A program made the translations under genes and the position numbers. A stretch of 64,000 bases of DNA, taken from the NCBI GenBank assembly GCA_002689655.1, contig NZHC01000076.1:1-64000 (forward strand), read 5' to 3'. This document shows positions 1 to 9,490 of the stretch, piece after piece; the first letter of the stretch is position 1; every line of letters starts with the position of its first letter. The DNA is from Rhodopirellula sp. (GTDB lineage: Bacteria > Planctomycetota > Planctomycetia > Pirellulales > Pirellulaceae). The notes under the pieces were generated by a model, which did no database searches, was not told the DNA's origin, and was given only the letters and a program-made list of their open reading frames with translations.

Positions 1-698
1 ACCCCAAATATGCTGCGATGGTGACCAGCATGGACGACAGCGTTGGCCGCCTACTTGGACGATTGGAACACCACGGCATTACTGATAATACGCTGGTGAT
101 CTTTACGTCTGACAACGGTGGACTGACACAACGCTACGGTAAGCTCGACGGGTTCACGGACAACTATCCACTGCGTCGTGGCAAAGGTTCAGCCTATGAA
201 GGCGGGGTTCGAGTACCCGCCATCATCCGATGGCCTGGAGTGACACCAGCGGCAAGTCAATGTGATGAACCCATCAGTACGATCGACTACTATCCAACAC
301 TCCTTGAGGCTGCGCGTTGCGATGGAAGTGGAACCCACAATCAAAAGATTGACGGCACAAGTCTGGGAACTCTTCTACGGGATCCGTCGCAATCGCTGGA
401 TCGCAATCTGTTTTGGCACTATCCCCATTATCACGCTGGCGGTGACAGTCCGTACGGAGCCATTCGCTCAGGTCCGTGGCGACTCATTGAGTTTTACGAA
501 GATGACGCGATCGAACTTTACGATCTGAATGCAGATCCAGGCGAAAATCATAATCTCGCCGGAGTACAGCCGGGCATTGCTGAGAAGTTGCATCAACAAC
601 TCGATTCATGGCGTGCAACCGTCAATGCTCAAATGCCAATTCCCAATCCCGACCATGATTCTGACAAAGCGCAGCAAGTCTCCAAAAAGCGAAAGTGA
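1..698 (+). CDS. sulfatase (arylsulfatase A-like), C-terminal part; 5' end outside window
   Basis: This is the C-terminal part of a type I sulfatase, which removes sulfate esters from polysaccharides, probably in the periplasm. The reading frame is open from base 3, so the gene begins upstream and the catalytic formylglycine motif is not in the window. Visible family features are the 'AAMVTSMDDSVG' helix, the 'TLVIFTSDNGG' strand with its metal-binding Asp-Asn pair, the 'YEGGVRVPAIIRWPG' segment and the C-terminal 'ELYDLNADPGENHNLA' block, all in normal sulfatase order. The ATG at 18 is internal to the protein and not a real start. The tail after the last block is Lys/Ser-rich. The next gene is convergent, with its stop at 774, and I see no clear terminator between the two. 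Family assignment is secure; substrate is unknown. Confidence 0.93.
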   Translation, partial: PKYAAMVTSMDDSVGRLLGRLEHHGITDNTLVIFTSDNGGLTQRYGKLDGFTDNYPLRRGKGSAYEGGVRVPAIIRWPGVTPAASQCDEPISTIDYYPTLLEAARCDGSGTHNQKIDGTSLGTLLRDPSQSLDRNLFWHYPHYHAGGDSPYGAIRSGPWRLIEFYEDDAIELYDLNADPGENHNLAGVQPGIAEKLHQQLDSWRATVNAQMPIPNPDHDSDKAQQVSKKRK

Positions 699-773
699 GA
701 CCGGATCGTCGTGCGAAGGTATTTTTTGTGCTGCAAGCTGATTTGGTAAAACGAAGTGATGGTTCTGGCAGCA

Positions 774-3700
774 CTACATTTTCCTGAGCACAAACCATGC
801 AGACTTCCAGCCTGGCTTTTGCCGAAGGCTGAAACCACCGGCTTCAACAAACAGATACTCAACCTCGTCAATCTTCTTCACTTGCATTTTGAGCGCTTGA
901 TAGCGGTCAAGATCCATCAACACATTGCCGGACCACGCCCAGACTGGCTCACTTATCCTGCCATCTGTTTTGAAAGTGATCGCTGAGAATGGAGCATTGC
1001 GTGCTTTTGCGTTTTTCGCAGCTGGATGGAAATCCTTGATGTCTTCGACACGTGAAATGACCTGCCACGAACCCGGAATGTCAGGATGCGCGACAAACTT
1101 TCCATCCCAGCGGAACAGGTTCTCATTCGGATCCTGGGATGCGTCTTCGGGATTGATTCGATCCTGCCAATGTGATGATAACATCGAAACGGTCGATGCC
1201 GATTTGAAGACCAGTTTATCATCCATGGGTGGCAGTTTCTGCTCGGCAAGATGAAGACTGATTTTTCCCTGCGGCAGACGACTGGAAGGTTTCGTGCTGT
1301 ACTTGTCGTTGTAGCGAATGAATGCCTTGACTGCGATTGTTACTTCACCACTATTGAAGTCATCACGAAATTCACGTGTGACAAAAGCGCCTTTTGGCAA
1401 ACCTCCAGATCCCCGACCACCACCCTGTTTGGTTTCAATCAGCGGCTTGCCATTGATATAAATCATGTGCCCTCCGCCAGAACCAACGTGATCACCGGAA
1501 TTGACCCGCAGGCGATAACGGTGTCCCTGTTTCAAGGATGGAATTTTGAACGTACCGCGCATCAGCAGTACTTCCTTCTCCCACAAAGTGTTGACGCGTG
1601 TAGCGCCGTAACAGCCTGGCCCCACACAGCCCTCTGAGCATTTGGTGATGGGGCGTTTGGGTATTGCCCCATCGTAGTTTCCAAAAGGACTTTTGCCCGT
1701 CTTCCAACCCGCTTTGGCAGCATCAAACTCGGGCTGGACCCAGGTCTCCATCCCTCGGGGCAGCGTGATTTCACGATAACGGGAAATCAGCTGATCGAAT
1801 GGCACCTGCTCAGCAGCAATCGGATCAAAACTGTGGTAGGACCACTCGGCATCACGCAAATCAACAAACATTTTCCAGTCGTACTGATCATGCCCGGCGC
1901 GGCGATAAAGCGCCGCGAGCTCATCAATCGGTTCGCCTCGACCTCCGGGACGTTGTGATTGCACATCGTTGGCGGCCAGCGGCAGCAGTTTTCGACGATT
2001 CCTACCAACAAACTCAGGAACGAGTTCATCCATGATAATGGGAACAATTGCCTGTTTCAGTTCGGGTCCAAAACTGCTCGGATCCGCCCGGAGAAACAAA
2101 TTTTTGTAAGGCAGGATCTCTCCCGGGTACTTCTTGCGAGCGATCTCGTAAACCACATCAAGTCCTCCTGGGACGTCCGCCAGGGATTCGGCAATGGCTT
2201 CGAGGTGATAATCGTAAGTTGATGATGTATTCAGACCGCCAGGTGCAACCTTGGCACCCGCATAGCCCGTGAACGTCTCCTTCAAAGTTTCTGTCGCGAG
2301 CTTCTGTACAGCGGGAGATGCCTTTTTTATTTCAGCACGAATGGCTGGTGCGAATCCCAGTGTGACCGAAACACGTTGATTGCTCCGAATCAGTTCACCC
2401 ATGGCAGGCAACACCCGTTGGTAACAGCGTTCGTCAGCCGCCACGGAAGTCAATGCGCTCAGCGCCGCATTACGCAGCCATGCTTCTTCATGCTTGAGAT
2501 AGGGGATCAGCAGATCAACCAGCGAAACAATCTCATCAGCTTGACTGTGACCAATGATTTGGATGGCTGCGTCTTTGACCCACCATGACTCATCCTGATC
2601 ACGAATCGCTTTTACAGCAAGCGTCTGAATTTCGGGATTCAGAACATCGGTACGTTGCAACAATGCACCAAACATCGCTCGCCGAATACGAGGATCCTCA
2701 TCACGTAAAAACTCCATCACCAGATCCAAACGAACCTGTCCTCCTGGAGCTCGCCAACCGATATATCCGCTGTTGATACCAAGTGCCTTGAATGCTGCAA
2801 TATTACGGATACTAAAATCTTGATGGTGCATGTATCGACGAATCTCATCGTCACTGGGTTGATCTGCACCGTGAAACCTTCTTATGAATGGCCGGCTAGA
2901 ATCCCGAGCCAACGTCTCGTCAGAAAGATCCTGTTGCCGACCATCCCTGTCTGGGACAGCATCAAGAGAAAGGAATGCCTCGTCAGCGCTGTTTCCCCAA
3001 GGCTGTGCGGGAAGTTCATAGCGTTTCGAGAACTTTGGCGGTGGTGCACCCGTGATACGAAGCGTCTTTCGCGGGATCGTGTAAGCCAACGGATACGCGA
3101 CTCCCCACAATTCCTTGTCATAACCTGCACCACCAAGGATGCCAAACGACCCATCAAATCGTCGGGATAAATCATAGTGCCACTTACGACTGTCCATGAA
3201 GTCGCGGTACTGCTTTGGTTTCTTGTCGTGCAACAAACCCATTGCTGCACTCCGCCAGATTTCACCAATCCCGCCACCCGTATGTCCGTGCAACATGAAT
3301 GTTGTCGTGTAAAAGCTCTGCATCGCACAGACATCACGGGCTTTGGCATACACCGAGTCTTCACCTTGGGGAGTAAGTGCTGCTGCTGCTGCCATGGCAA
3401 AGGCGAGCTTTCCGTTTTTTCCATTGTCCACAAAGCCTGTGAACGGCCGATCGTCCCCGTACGGATTGTTGCCCCGTCCCGCGTACCGGTAAAAGTGTCT
3501 CAGGGCCCGATCGAGTGTGTGATAGGGAACCTCAGCACCACACTCTCTTGCCAACAGAAGAAACGTGACCACGTGTGTGCCTGCTGCATTGAGGTGTCCG
3601 TTTCCGTAACCCGTCAGTGCGGACCCACGGCCAGCCCACGCATCATTGTGCTGCGACTTCGAGGCGTTATCGACCCACTTCTGTATATTCGCGAGGATCT

Positions 3701-4364
3701 CGGGATCGCCGGTGCGTAGATAACACTCTGCAAGCGGGATACCGCCATAACCGATATACCAAGGGTAGGTATGTGCTGGCGCTCTTCTTGCCCATTCGCG
3801 TACAACCTCGAGATCTTGATCCTCTCCCGTCGAAAGCAGGAACAGCATACCTATGCCGCCCAAGCCTTCAGTCGCTCCGGGTTGTGAAAGATAATCAGCG
3901 ACTTGGCGGACGATCCTGTCACTTTTGGGGCAATCGAGAGGCCAGGTGCTGCTGTACTTTCCCAATACAGGAACCGTCACGATCACGGGCTGAGCTTCAC
4001 CCTGGATCACAAATTTTAGTTCTCCATCGCTTGCTTCTGCCTGTGCAAGAATTTGCCCCAGTTGGATTCGAGGATCGATATCCTTCAGAATCTGTCCGTT
4101 AATGGACTCAATGATCTGGCCCTTCTTCAGCCTTTCGGTGGCCGCTGCCGGTGAGCCTTCTTCAACATTAGAAATCCGCATCACAAAGGCTGGCTGGATC
4201 AAGTCGATGCCCAACCCCACAGGACCAAACCGCTTGATTGTCTGTAACGACTTAGTTTCACTTGGCCGTGTTGAGAACAGCCCGGGACCACGATAGAAAG
4301 AACTTTCCTGAGCCAACACAACGCCGCTCGATAAGATCATGGCGATCAAGGAGAAAAATCTCAT
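774..4364 (-). CDS. secreted DUF6288-type protein with PDZ domain and HEAT-like repeats
   Basis: This is a large exported protein of 1196 aa. It has a signal peptide (residues 1-19, ending VLAQ), a PDZ-like domain at about 48-125 ('GPVGLGIDLIQP', 'GQIIESINGQ'), and a long alpha-helical region at about 130-450 that resembles an alpha/alpha toroid ('YGGIPLAECYLRTGDPEIL', 'GYGNGHLNAAG'). HEAT-like helical repeats follow at about 520-700 ('RDEDPRIRRAMFGALLQR', 'KHEEAWLRNAALSALTS'), then a C-terminal beta-rich part. This architecture matches DUF6288 proteins as I recall them, common in planctomycetes and of unknown function. The start ATG (4362-4364) overlaps the stop of the upstream YdjY-like gene by 4 bp, so the pair is probably translationally coupled. 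A role in binding or degrading extracellular polymer is inferred only from the sulfatase neighbourhood. Confidence 0.75.
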   Translation of the reverse strand: MRFFSLIAMILSSGVVLAQESSFYRGPGLFSTRPSETKSLQTIKRFGPVGLGIDLIQPAFVMRISNVEEGSPAAATERLKKGQIIESINGQILKDIDPRIQLGQILAQAEASDGELKFVIQGEAQPVIVTVPVLGKYSSTWPLDCPKSDRIVRQVADYLSQPGATEGLGGIGMLFLLSTGEDQDLEVVREWARRAPAHTYPWYIGYGGIPLAECYLRTGDPEILANIQKWVDNASKSQHNDAWAGRGSALTGYGNGHLNAAGTHVVTFLLLARECGAEVPYHTLDRALRHFYRYAGRGNNPYGDDRPFTGFVDNGKNGKLAFAMAAAAALTPQGEDSVYAKARDVCAMQSFYTTTFMLHGHTGGGIGEIWRSAAMGLLHDKKPKQYRDFMDSRKWHYDLSRRFDGSFGILGGAGYDKELWGVAYPLAYTIPRKTLRITGAPPPKFSKRYELPAQPWGNSADEAFLSLDAVPDRDGRQQDLSDETLARDSSRPFIRRFHGADQPSDDEIRRYMHHQDFSIRNIAAFKALGINSGYIGWRAPGGQVRLDLVMEFLRDEDPRIRRAMFGALLQRTDVLNPEIQTLAVKAIRDQDESWWVKDAAIQIIGHSQADEIVSLVDLLIPYLKHEEAWLRNAALSALTSVAADERCYQRVLPAMGELIRSNQRVSVTLGFAPAIRAEIKKASPAVQKLATETLKETFTGYAGAKVAPGGLNTSSTYDYHLEAIAESLADVPGGLDVVYEIARKKYPGEILPYKNLFLRADPSSFGPELKQAIVPIIMDELVPEFVGRNRRKLLPLAANDVQSQRPGGRGEPIDELAALYRRAGHDQYDWKMFVDLRDAEWSYHSFDPIAAEQVPFDQLISRYREITLPRGMETWVQPEFDAAKAGWKTGKSPFGNYDGAIPKRPITKCSEGCVGPGCYGATRVNTLWEKEVLLMRGTFKIPSLKQGHRYRLRVNSGDHVGSGGGHMIYINGKPLIETKQGGGRGSGGLPKGAFVTREFRDDFNSGEVTIAVKAFIRYNDKYSTKPSSRLPQGKISLHLAEQKLPPMDDKLVFKSASTVSMLSSHWQDRINPEDASQDPNENLFRWDGKFVAHPDIPGSWQVISRVEDIKDFHPAAKNAKARNAPFSAITFKTDGRISEPVWAWSGNVLMDLDRYQALKMQVKKIDEVEYLFVEAGGFSLRQKPGWKSAWFVLRKM

Positions 4365-5164
4365 TTCTTATTCAATTCCGGGCGGAGGGATTTTTTACGA
4401 GGACGAAGACGGAGCGTGACCATGGTGCCAACTTTGGGTAAGGCGTCAGATTTCACCTGCCACATCAAAGCACTGTTTTGTTGAGTCTGATGCGACGGCA
4501 AGCACAGCACCTCATCGCCAAATGTTGCAATCGATACGATGTTGCCACTCAAATCCGCGAGGTATTGCTTTGGACCGGTGCCTGCATCACGTAATCGAGA
4601 ACCGGAAAAGAGAAACACCTTGGGAAATTCCACCGACGGCCCCTCACCTGGCTTCACGTTCTCACTGGGATCTGACAACACATTTCCACTCACCTCGTCC
4701 AAACGGCCAGTCGACCGCTCAACAAAGTTACGTATGGGTCTTTCAGTCGGCTTACCATTTGAATCTGGCAAGACCAGCATCACCTCAACTGGATCGCCAC
4801 GAGGCGCAAGATTGACCCACCGCTGGTTCTTTTCGTCCACTAACGTTGGCATCTCCGGATGTCCGTTATCTGCACCCAACAACAGAAGAGCGGTATGGAT
4901 GTGCAACGCTTTACTGGAAACTGAGACAATCGACTCGTGCTCCTTGCTGCCCTTTGTACAAGCAATCAATTCCAGATAGCCTGCATCCAGACAGACCTTT
5001 GCTTCCAGATCCACGCATCGTTTTTGAAAATCAACCACCAAACCCGGTAAGACAACGGGCTTGCGAACTGACTTCACCACCGCAGTCTCCTCGGCGCACA
5101 CCACGGATGTGGTAATCAACACGATGGAAACGAAAGCGAGAGCCTTGCAGGAAATGGTTTTCAT
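4361..5164 (-). CDS. secreted YdjY domain-containing protein
   Basis: This is an exported protein of 267 aa with a signal peptide (residues 1-24, ending VVCAEE). The core at about 40-150 contains 'VDFQKRCVDLEAKVCLDAG', 'LELIACTKGSKEHESIV' and 'HTALLLLGADNGHPE', the pattern I recognise from YdjY-domain proteins of planctomycetes and some other bacteria; function is unknown. A second beta-rich stretch (about 155-255) includes 'PKVFLFSGSRLRD' and ends in a basic tail. It is the first gene of a two-gene minus-strand unit: its TGA overlaps the ATG of the DUF6288 gene (ATGA, 4361-4364), which suggests the two products work together. Gene call is secure; family name is moderately secure. Confidence 0.75.
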   Translation of the reverse strand: MKTISCKALAFVSIVLITTSVVCAEETAVVKSVRKPVVLPGLVVDFQKRCVDLEAKVCLDAGYLELIACTKGSKEHESIVSVSSKALHIHTALLLLGADNGHPEMPTLVDEKNQRWVNLAPRGDPVEVMLVLPDSNGKPTERPIRNFVERSTGRLDEVSGNVLSDPSENVKPGEGPSVEFPKVFLFSGSRLRDAGTGPKQYLADLSGNIVSIATFGDEVLCLPSHQTQQNSALMWQVKSDALPKVGTMVTLRLRPRKKSLRPELNKK

Positions 5165-5687
5165 CCATTCGCCGGTGAATAAAAAACAACAGGGAGGACG
5201 CCCGTGAAGGGCAGGGCAGTCGGATCACCAGTCTACCGCCAATGCATCTCGTTTTTGCGCAAATCTACCACGTTTATGAGATTGCTCAGAGTTTCAATCA
5301 CTGAGCGTCTTCACCCTACTTTTATCGCAGCAAGAATTCACAGCCTCAGACTCGCTACCATCAGCAGACAACCCTGGTGCACAGCCTTTGGATCACAGTA
5401 CAGCAACCCTAATGTGTCGAAGGCGTTAAACTGAATTCAATGGCCCATCTGTAGCGACCACCGGAAACGTGAATTTTTACCCGCAGTAGGACAGGGATTC
5501 GCTCACTACAATTTTCCAGCCGATAAGATACGCCCACCCAGAATACCCACACGCAGAATCCCGCCGGATCAGAACGCATAATACCGGGTCTGCAACCACC
5601 GTGCAGACACAATTCTGGCCAATCACCATCCTTACGACTCCAGCAGCACAGGATGACCCACCCAGTCGCTTGACCAACACAACCATC
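5165..5687. other. divergent intergenic region, no gene seen
   Basis: About 520 bases lie between the divergent YdjY-like gene (minus) and the sialidase-like gene (plus). Short open frames here lack ribosome sites and protein-like composition. It presumably holds both promoters, but I could not identify a convincing -35/-10 pair or a dyad. Confidence 0.5.
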
Positions 5688-6872
5688 ATGAAAAAAACCA
5701 CTCGCATTTTGCTCCTTCTCTTGGCATTCACCTGTGCTTCATCGCTGACTCTGTCGACAACCAGTTTGGCTGCGGACAAGACAGTCGACTATCCAAAAAC
5801 GATTGACCTGAGCGACGAGAGCCACCGGCAAGTGGTTGTGGATCGGGAACCAGGCCAATATTTGGGCCACCCGACCACATGCCTGCTGGAAGATGGCAAG
5901 ACCATGCTGTGTGTTTATCCAAAAGGGCATGGTCGGGGCGCCATCATCTACAAACGGAGTGATGACGGCGGCTTGACCTGGAGTGATCGACTACCAACTC
6001 CAGCGAGTTGGTCAAGCTCACAGGAAGTGCCAACCTTGCATCGCGTGGTGGATTCCAATGGAAAAAAACGCATCATCATGTGGTCAGGTCTATACCCCGC
6101 ACGTCTGGCAATGACCGAAGACGACGGCGTCAACTGGAGTGAACTGGAACCAGTTGGCAATTGGGGTGGCATTGTGGTGATGGGATTTGTCGAGCCATTG
6201 AAAACTGGCAAGGGTCATTACATGGCAATGTTCCATGACGATGGCAGATTCTTCTCAAAAAACGCAAAGCGGACAGGAACTTTCACACTTTTCAAAACAC
6301 TTTCCATGGATGGCGGCCTGACATGGTCGAAACCGCAAGCGGTCTACGAATCTTCAGAAATCCATCTTTGTGAACCCGGGTGCATTCGGTCTCCAGACGG
6401 CAGTAAGTTAGCTGTCCTTCTGCGAGAGAATTCACGACGCAAGAACTCGCACGTGATCTTTTCCGAGGATGAGGGTAAGACATGGACGGCACCCCGCGAG
6501 TTACCGCTTTCACTAACGGGTGACCGTCATACTGGAAAGTACTCAGCGGACGGAAGATTGCTGATCAGCTTTCGCTGCAACTCGCCAACGGCCAGTCGCA
6601 AAGGACGCCCATTTGAAGGTGACTGGGTCGCCTGGGTGGGTACTTGGGACGACATTGTCGATGGCCATCACGGCCAGTACTCGGTTCGATTCAAAGATAA
6701 CACAAAAGGCTACGACACCACCTATCCGGGTGTTGAGGTTCTGCCGGACGATACGTTTGTGGTCACCACGTATGGCCATTGGGTTCAAGACGAAGCTCCC
6801 TACATCCTCAGCGTGCGACTGAAACTCAGTGAACTGGATGAAATCGCAAGTCATTCCGATCTCGAAAAGTGA
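5688..6872 (+). CDS. secreted BNR-repeat sialidase-like (exo-alpha-sialidase family) protein
   Basis: This is an exported six-bladed beta-propeller protein of 394 aa from the ATG at 5688, chosen because it opens directly into a signal peptide ('MKKTTRILLLLLAFTCAS...', ending SLAAD); the longer frame from 5601 lacks one. Four Asp-box (SxDxGxTW) turns are visible: 'SDDGGLTW' (about 91), 'TEDDGVNW' (about 143), 'SMDGGLTW' (about 206) and 'SEDEGKTW' (about 258), spaced as in BNR propellers. A 'GRGAIIYKRS' segment before the first box may supply an arginine of the carboxylate-binding site. Proteins of this type are often called exo-alpha-sialidases, but planctomycete members may act on other sugars. 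It lies upstream of the sulfatase cluster, which has its own promoter at about 6950. Confidence 0.8.
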   Translation: MKKTTRILLLLLAFTCASSLTLSTTSLAADKTVDYPKTIDLSDESHRQVVVDREPGQYLGHPTTCLLEDGKTMLCVYPKGHGRGAIIYKRSDDGGLTWSDRLPTPASWSSSQEVPTLHRVVDSNGKKRIIMWSGLYPARLAMTEDDGVNWSELEPVGNWGGIVVMGFVEPLKTGKGHYMAMFHDDGRFFSKNAKRTGTFTLFKTLSMDGGLTWSKPQAVYESSEIHLCEPGCIRSPDGSKLAVLLRENSRRKNSHVIFSEDEGKTWTAPRELPLSLTGDRHTGKYSADGRLLISFRCNSPTASRKGRPFEGDWVAWVGTWDDIVDGHHGQYSVRFKDNTKGYDTTYPGVEVLPDDTFVVTTYGHWVQDEAPYILSVRLKLSELDEIASHSDLEK

Positions 6873-6948
6873 CTGCGGCATGCATTCATGCGTGATTCCA
6901 TTGCGTCACCACCGGGGAATGCGATTTCTACGCTGCATTAAAACCTGC

Positions 6949-6957
6949 TGGTATAAT
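6949..6957 (+). promoter_or_regulatory. extended -10 promoter for the sulfatase cluster
   Basis: The sequence TGGTATAAT is a perfect extended -10 element (TGn followed by consensus TATAAT). It sits 41 bases before the sulfatase ATG at 6999, implying a short leader. No good -35 is visible, as is usual for extended -10 promoters. It could drive the whole plus-strand run to 10873 or beyond. Inferred by pattern only. Confidence 0.55.
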
Positions 6958-6998
6958 GCAAACCTCAGACGCTCAAAACAACAGAAGAAACTTGGACC

Positions 6999-8549
6999 AT
7001 GATGACTAGAATAATTGTTTGTATCCTCTGTCTTGCCAGTCTTTCGCTTCATGCTGCAGAGACTAAAAAAGCACCCAATGTCATCTTTGTCATGGCAGAT
7101 GACTTGGGGATCGGGGATCTGCAACCCACCAATCCTGACTGCAAAATCAAGACGCCTCATTTGCTGAAGATGGCTCAGGAGGGCATTACGTTTCTCGATG
7201 CACATTCGCCCAGTTCCGTGTGCACTCCGACCCGATACGGGGTACTAACCGGAAGGTACAACTGGCGATCCCGACTAGCGAGGGGAGTACTCAGCGGCAC
7301 AAGTGAGCACCTGATCCCGGCGGACCGCGCCACCGTTGCACATCTGATGCGTGCAGCGGGTTACCACACTCAGATGATTGGAAAATGGCACTTGGGTTGG
7401 GATTGGACCAAAATCCCCGCTGCCAATGGCAAAGGCAAGAAGATCGACTTTACGCAGCCTGTCAAAAATGGACCCGACATCAATGGGTTTGATGGTTACT
7501 ACGGACACTGCGGATCTCTCGACATGCCACCCTATGTGTGGGTAGACACGGGAAAGATCACAGCGGTTCCAGAACGCGAGGAAGGAGTCACCAGTCAAGA
7601 AGACGCCTATGGTTGGTATCGAAAAGGACCAATCGGACCGGATTTCAACATCGACGAAGTCTTACCCCACCTCTTTCAAAAAAGCCTTGACCATATCAAG
7701 ACTCGTGCCGCAGACGAGAAGCCTTTCTTTTTGTATTTACCGCTGCCAGCACCACACACACCCATTGTTCCTGTTCCACCTTTCAAAGATGCAAGTGGAA
7801 TCAATCCCTATGCGGATTTTGTGATGCAAGTGGACCACCACATGGGTCAGTTGCTCAAGACATTGAAAGATGCAGGAATCGATGATAACACGATGGTATT
7901 TTTCACAAGCGACAATGGTTGTTCACCTCAGGGAAATTTCAAAGTTCTGGCAGAATATGACCACGACCCGAGTGCCGGTTATCGTGGACACAAAGCCGAT
8001 ATCTACGAAGGGGGGCATCGAGTTCCCTTCATTGTGCGTTGGCCAGCGGGTATCAATGCTGGACAAAAAACGAATACACTTGCCTGCCTGACAGATCTGT
8101 ATTCCACCATGCGAGAGCTGACAAGTCAGGCAGCCAACGACAATGGCGGTGAAGACTCCTTCAGTCTCATGCCAGCTTTCAAGGGCCAGCCCACCGGTCG
8201 TGAAAGTCTGATTAGCCACTCCATCGGTGGTTCGTTCTCAATTCGCGAGGGTGATTGGAAACTATGCCTTGCTGCCGGCAGTGGTGGCTGGAGCACTCCA
8301 CGCGAACCAGAGGCCAAAAAACGGGGTTTACCGCCCATGCAATTATTCAATCTGAAAGCTGACCGAGGCGAACAGACAAACCTGTTGCAGAAAGAACCAG
8401 AGCGAGTTTCATCACTGCTCAACTTGTTGAGTGAACAGGTCGTTCAGGGTCGCTGCACCCCTGGCAAGCAAGTATCCAATGACCGTCAAGTTTCATTTTT
8501 GCCCAAGGGTGTTTCGCTACCCGGACCACACGGTAAACCTGAAAAGTAA
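6999..8549 (+). CDS. secreted arylsulfatase (type I, formylglycine-dependent)
   Basis: This 516-aa exported sulfatase hydrolyses sulfate esters of carbohydrates. It has a signal peptide (1-20, ending LHAAE), metal-binding 'VMADDLG' (Asp34-Asp35), the formylglycine motif 'VCTPTRYGVLTGR' with Cys75 as the residue to be oxidised, 'MIGKWHLGW', the 'FFTSDNGCSPQG' metal site and the C-terminal 'LFNLKADRGEQTNLL' block. Length and order are complete for the family. Cys-Thr-Pro-Thr-Arg is an accepted variant of CxPxR. It begins 41 bases after an extended -10 promoter, and the next likely ATG lies 44 bases after its stop. A formylglycine-generating enzyme must be encoded elsewhere. Substrate cannot be read from the sequence. 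Confidence 0.95.
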   Translation: MMTRIIVCILCLASLSLHAAETKKAPNVIFVMADDLGIGDLQPTNPDCKIKTPHLLKMAQEGITFLDAHSPSSVCTPTRYGVLTGRYNWRSRLARGVLSGTSEHLIPADRATVAHLMRAAGYHTQMIGKWHLGWDWTKIPAANGKGKKIDFTQPVKNGPDINGFDGYYGHCGSLDMPPYVWVDTGKITAVPEREEGVTSQEDAYGWYRKGPIGPDFNIDEVLPHLFQKSLDHIKTRAADEKPFFLYLPLPAPHTPIVPVPPFKDASGINPYADFVMQVDHHMGQLLKTLKDAGIDDNTMVFFTSDNGCSPQGNFKVLAEYDHDPSAGYRGHKADIYEGGHRVPFIVRWPAGINAGQKTNTLACLTDLYSTMRELTSQAANDNGGEDSFSLMPAFKGQPTGRESLISHSIGGSFSIREGDWKLCLAAGSGGWSTPREPEAKKRGLPPMQLFNLKADRGEQTNLLQKEPERVSSLLNLLSEQVVQGRCTPGKQVSNDRQVSFLPKGVSLPGPHGKPEK

Positions 8550-8593
8550 AATTGTACTTGGGACAGCCACGCAGCACTCACCCTGACATCTGT

Positions 8594-9466
8594 ATGCAAA
8601 CACCCTTCAAATCTTCTCAGAAACTGGTGTTTCTGATCGTTCTTGGCTGCTGGCTCGTGGCACCACTTGGTAACACACCATCTCGTTCGGCTGAACCGAA
8701 TGAAGCTGGGAAATCGCGCACAACGCCTGTCGATACATGGCTCGCAAAGCGTGGTGCCCTGATTCTGGATGACGATGGCTCATTACAACGTGGCGGCAAA
8801 ACCATTGCCAGATTTTCCGAAGCCACCAAAGCACAAGCCTCTGCCGGTCTCTGGACCAGATCCGGAAAACAGAATATCTGGCGCTCAACTTGGAAGCCTG
8901 GAATGGGTCACACACCCGTTGCTTCCTATCGAGGGATCAACGCGGACGATTTAGTCATCGAGGTTACGTTTCGCTATGGAGAGATGACTGAACCGTGGCA
9001 CCACCAGTGCTTTCGCATTGCCGTAGACGACCGACCTGAAGTCACTGGTCACATCGTTTCCGCATGGGCGAACCCCAACAACGACTTCATCGAACAGGGT
9101 TTTCTACTGCAACACATCCGAAAGCATAAAGACAAAACCATTATCGAAGACCTGTTGTTGGACCAACAATCACTGCAGGTCCAGGCACATCAATGGTACA
9201 CCGCTGTACTGGAAATTGTGGACGATGAAGCTCTATTCCGAATGGGACATCACGTGGCGTACGCCAAAGCAACGCAAATCGGAATGCCCAAGAACCTTGT
9301 CTCGCTGACTCTGGGCACCACGTGGCATGAAATCAAACGCGTACGAATCTGGCAAGCAACGTCAAACTCATCGTGGCTTTCACGCAAAAAAAAGAGTCTT
9401 GAATCACGAACAGAATTCACACCCCACATTCACGATTACAATCGGGACAATGAATCCCAACGATAA
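8594..9466 (+). CDS. secreted protein of unknown function, possible ConA-like/DUF1080-like fold
   Basis: This is an exported protein of 290 aa. The frame can open at a TTG (8552), but the ATG at 8594 fits better because it leads into the signal peptide ('SSQKLVFLIVLGCWLVAPLG', then SRSAEP). The mature part alternates beta strands with conserved-looking aromatic residues ('DLVIEVTFRYGE', 'HQCFRIAVDDRPEV', 'WYTAVLEIVDDEALFRMG', 'LVSLTLGTTWHEIKRVRIW'). That resembles the jelly-roll of 3-keto-disaccharide hydrolase (DUF1080) or LamG-like proteins, but no catalytic motif is evident. It sits between two sulfatase genes with gaps of only 44 and 24 bases, so it probably binds or cleaves the same polymer. 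The C-terminus is Lys/Arg-rich. Function is inferred from context only. Confidence 0.6.
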   Translation: MQTPFKSSQKLVFLIVLGCWLVAPLGNTPSRSAEPNEAGKSRTTPVDTWLAKRGALILDDDGSLQRGGKTIARFSEATKAQASAGLWTRSGKQNIWRSTWKPGMGHTPVASYRGINADDLVIEVTFRYGEMTEPWHHQCFRIAVDDRPEVTGHIVSAWANPNNDFIEQGFLLQHIRKHKDKTIIEDLLLDQQSLQVQAHQWYTAVLEIVDDEALFRMGHHVAYAKATQIGMPKNLVSLTLGTTWHEIKRVRIWQATSNSSWLSRKKKSLESRTEFTPHIHDYNRDNESQR

Positions 9467-9490
9467 CGACAACTTACAGGGATTGAATAC

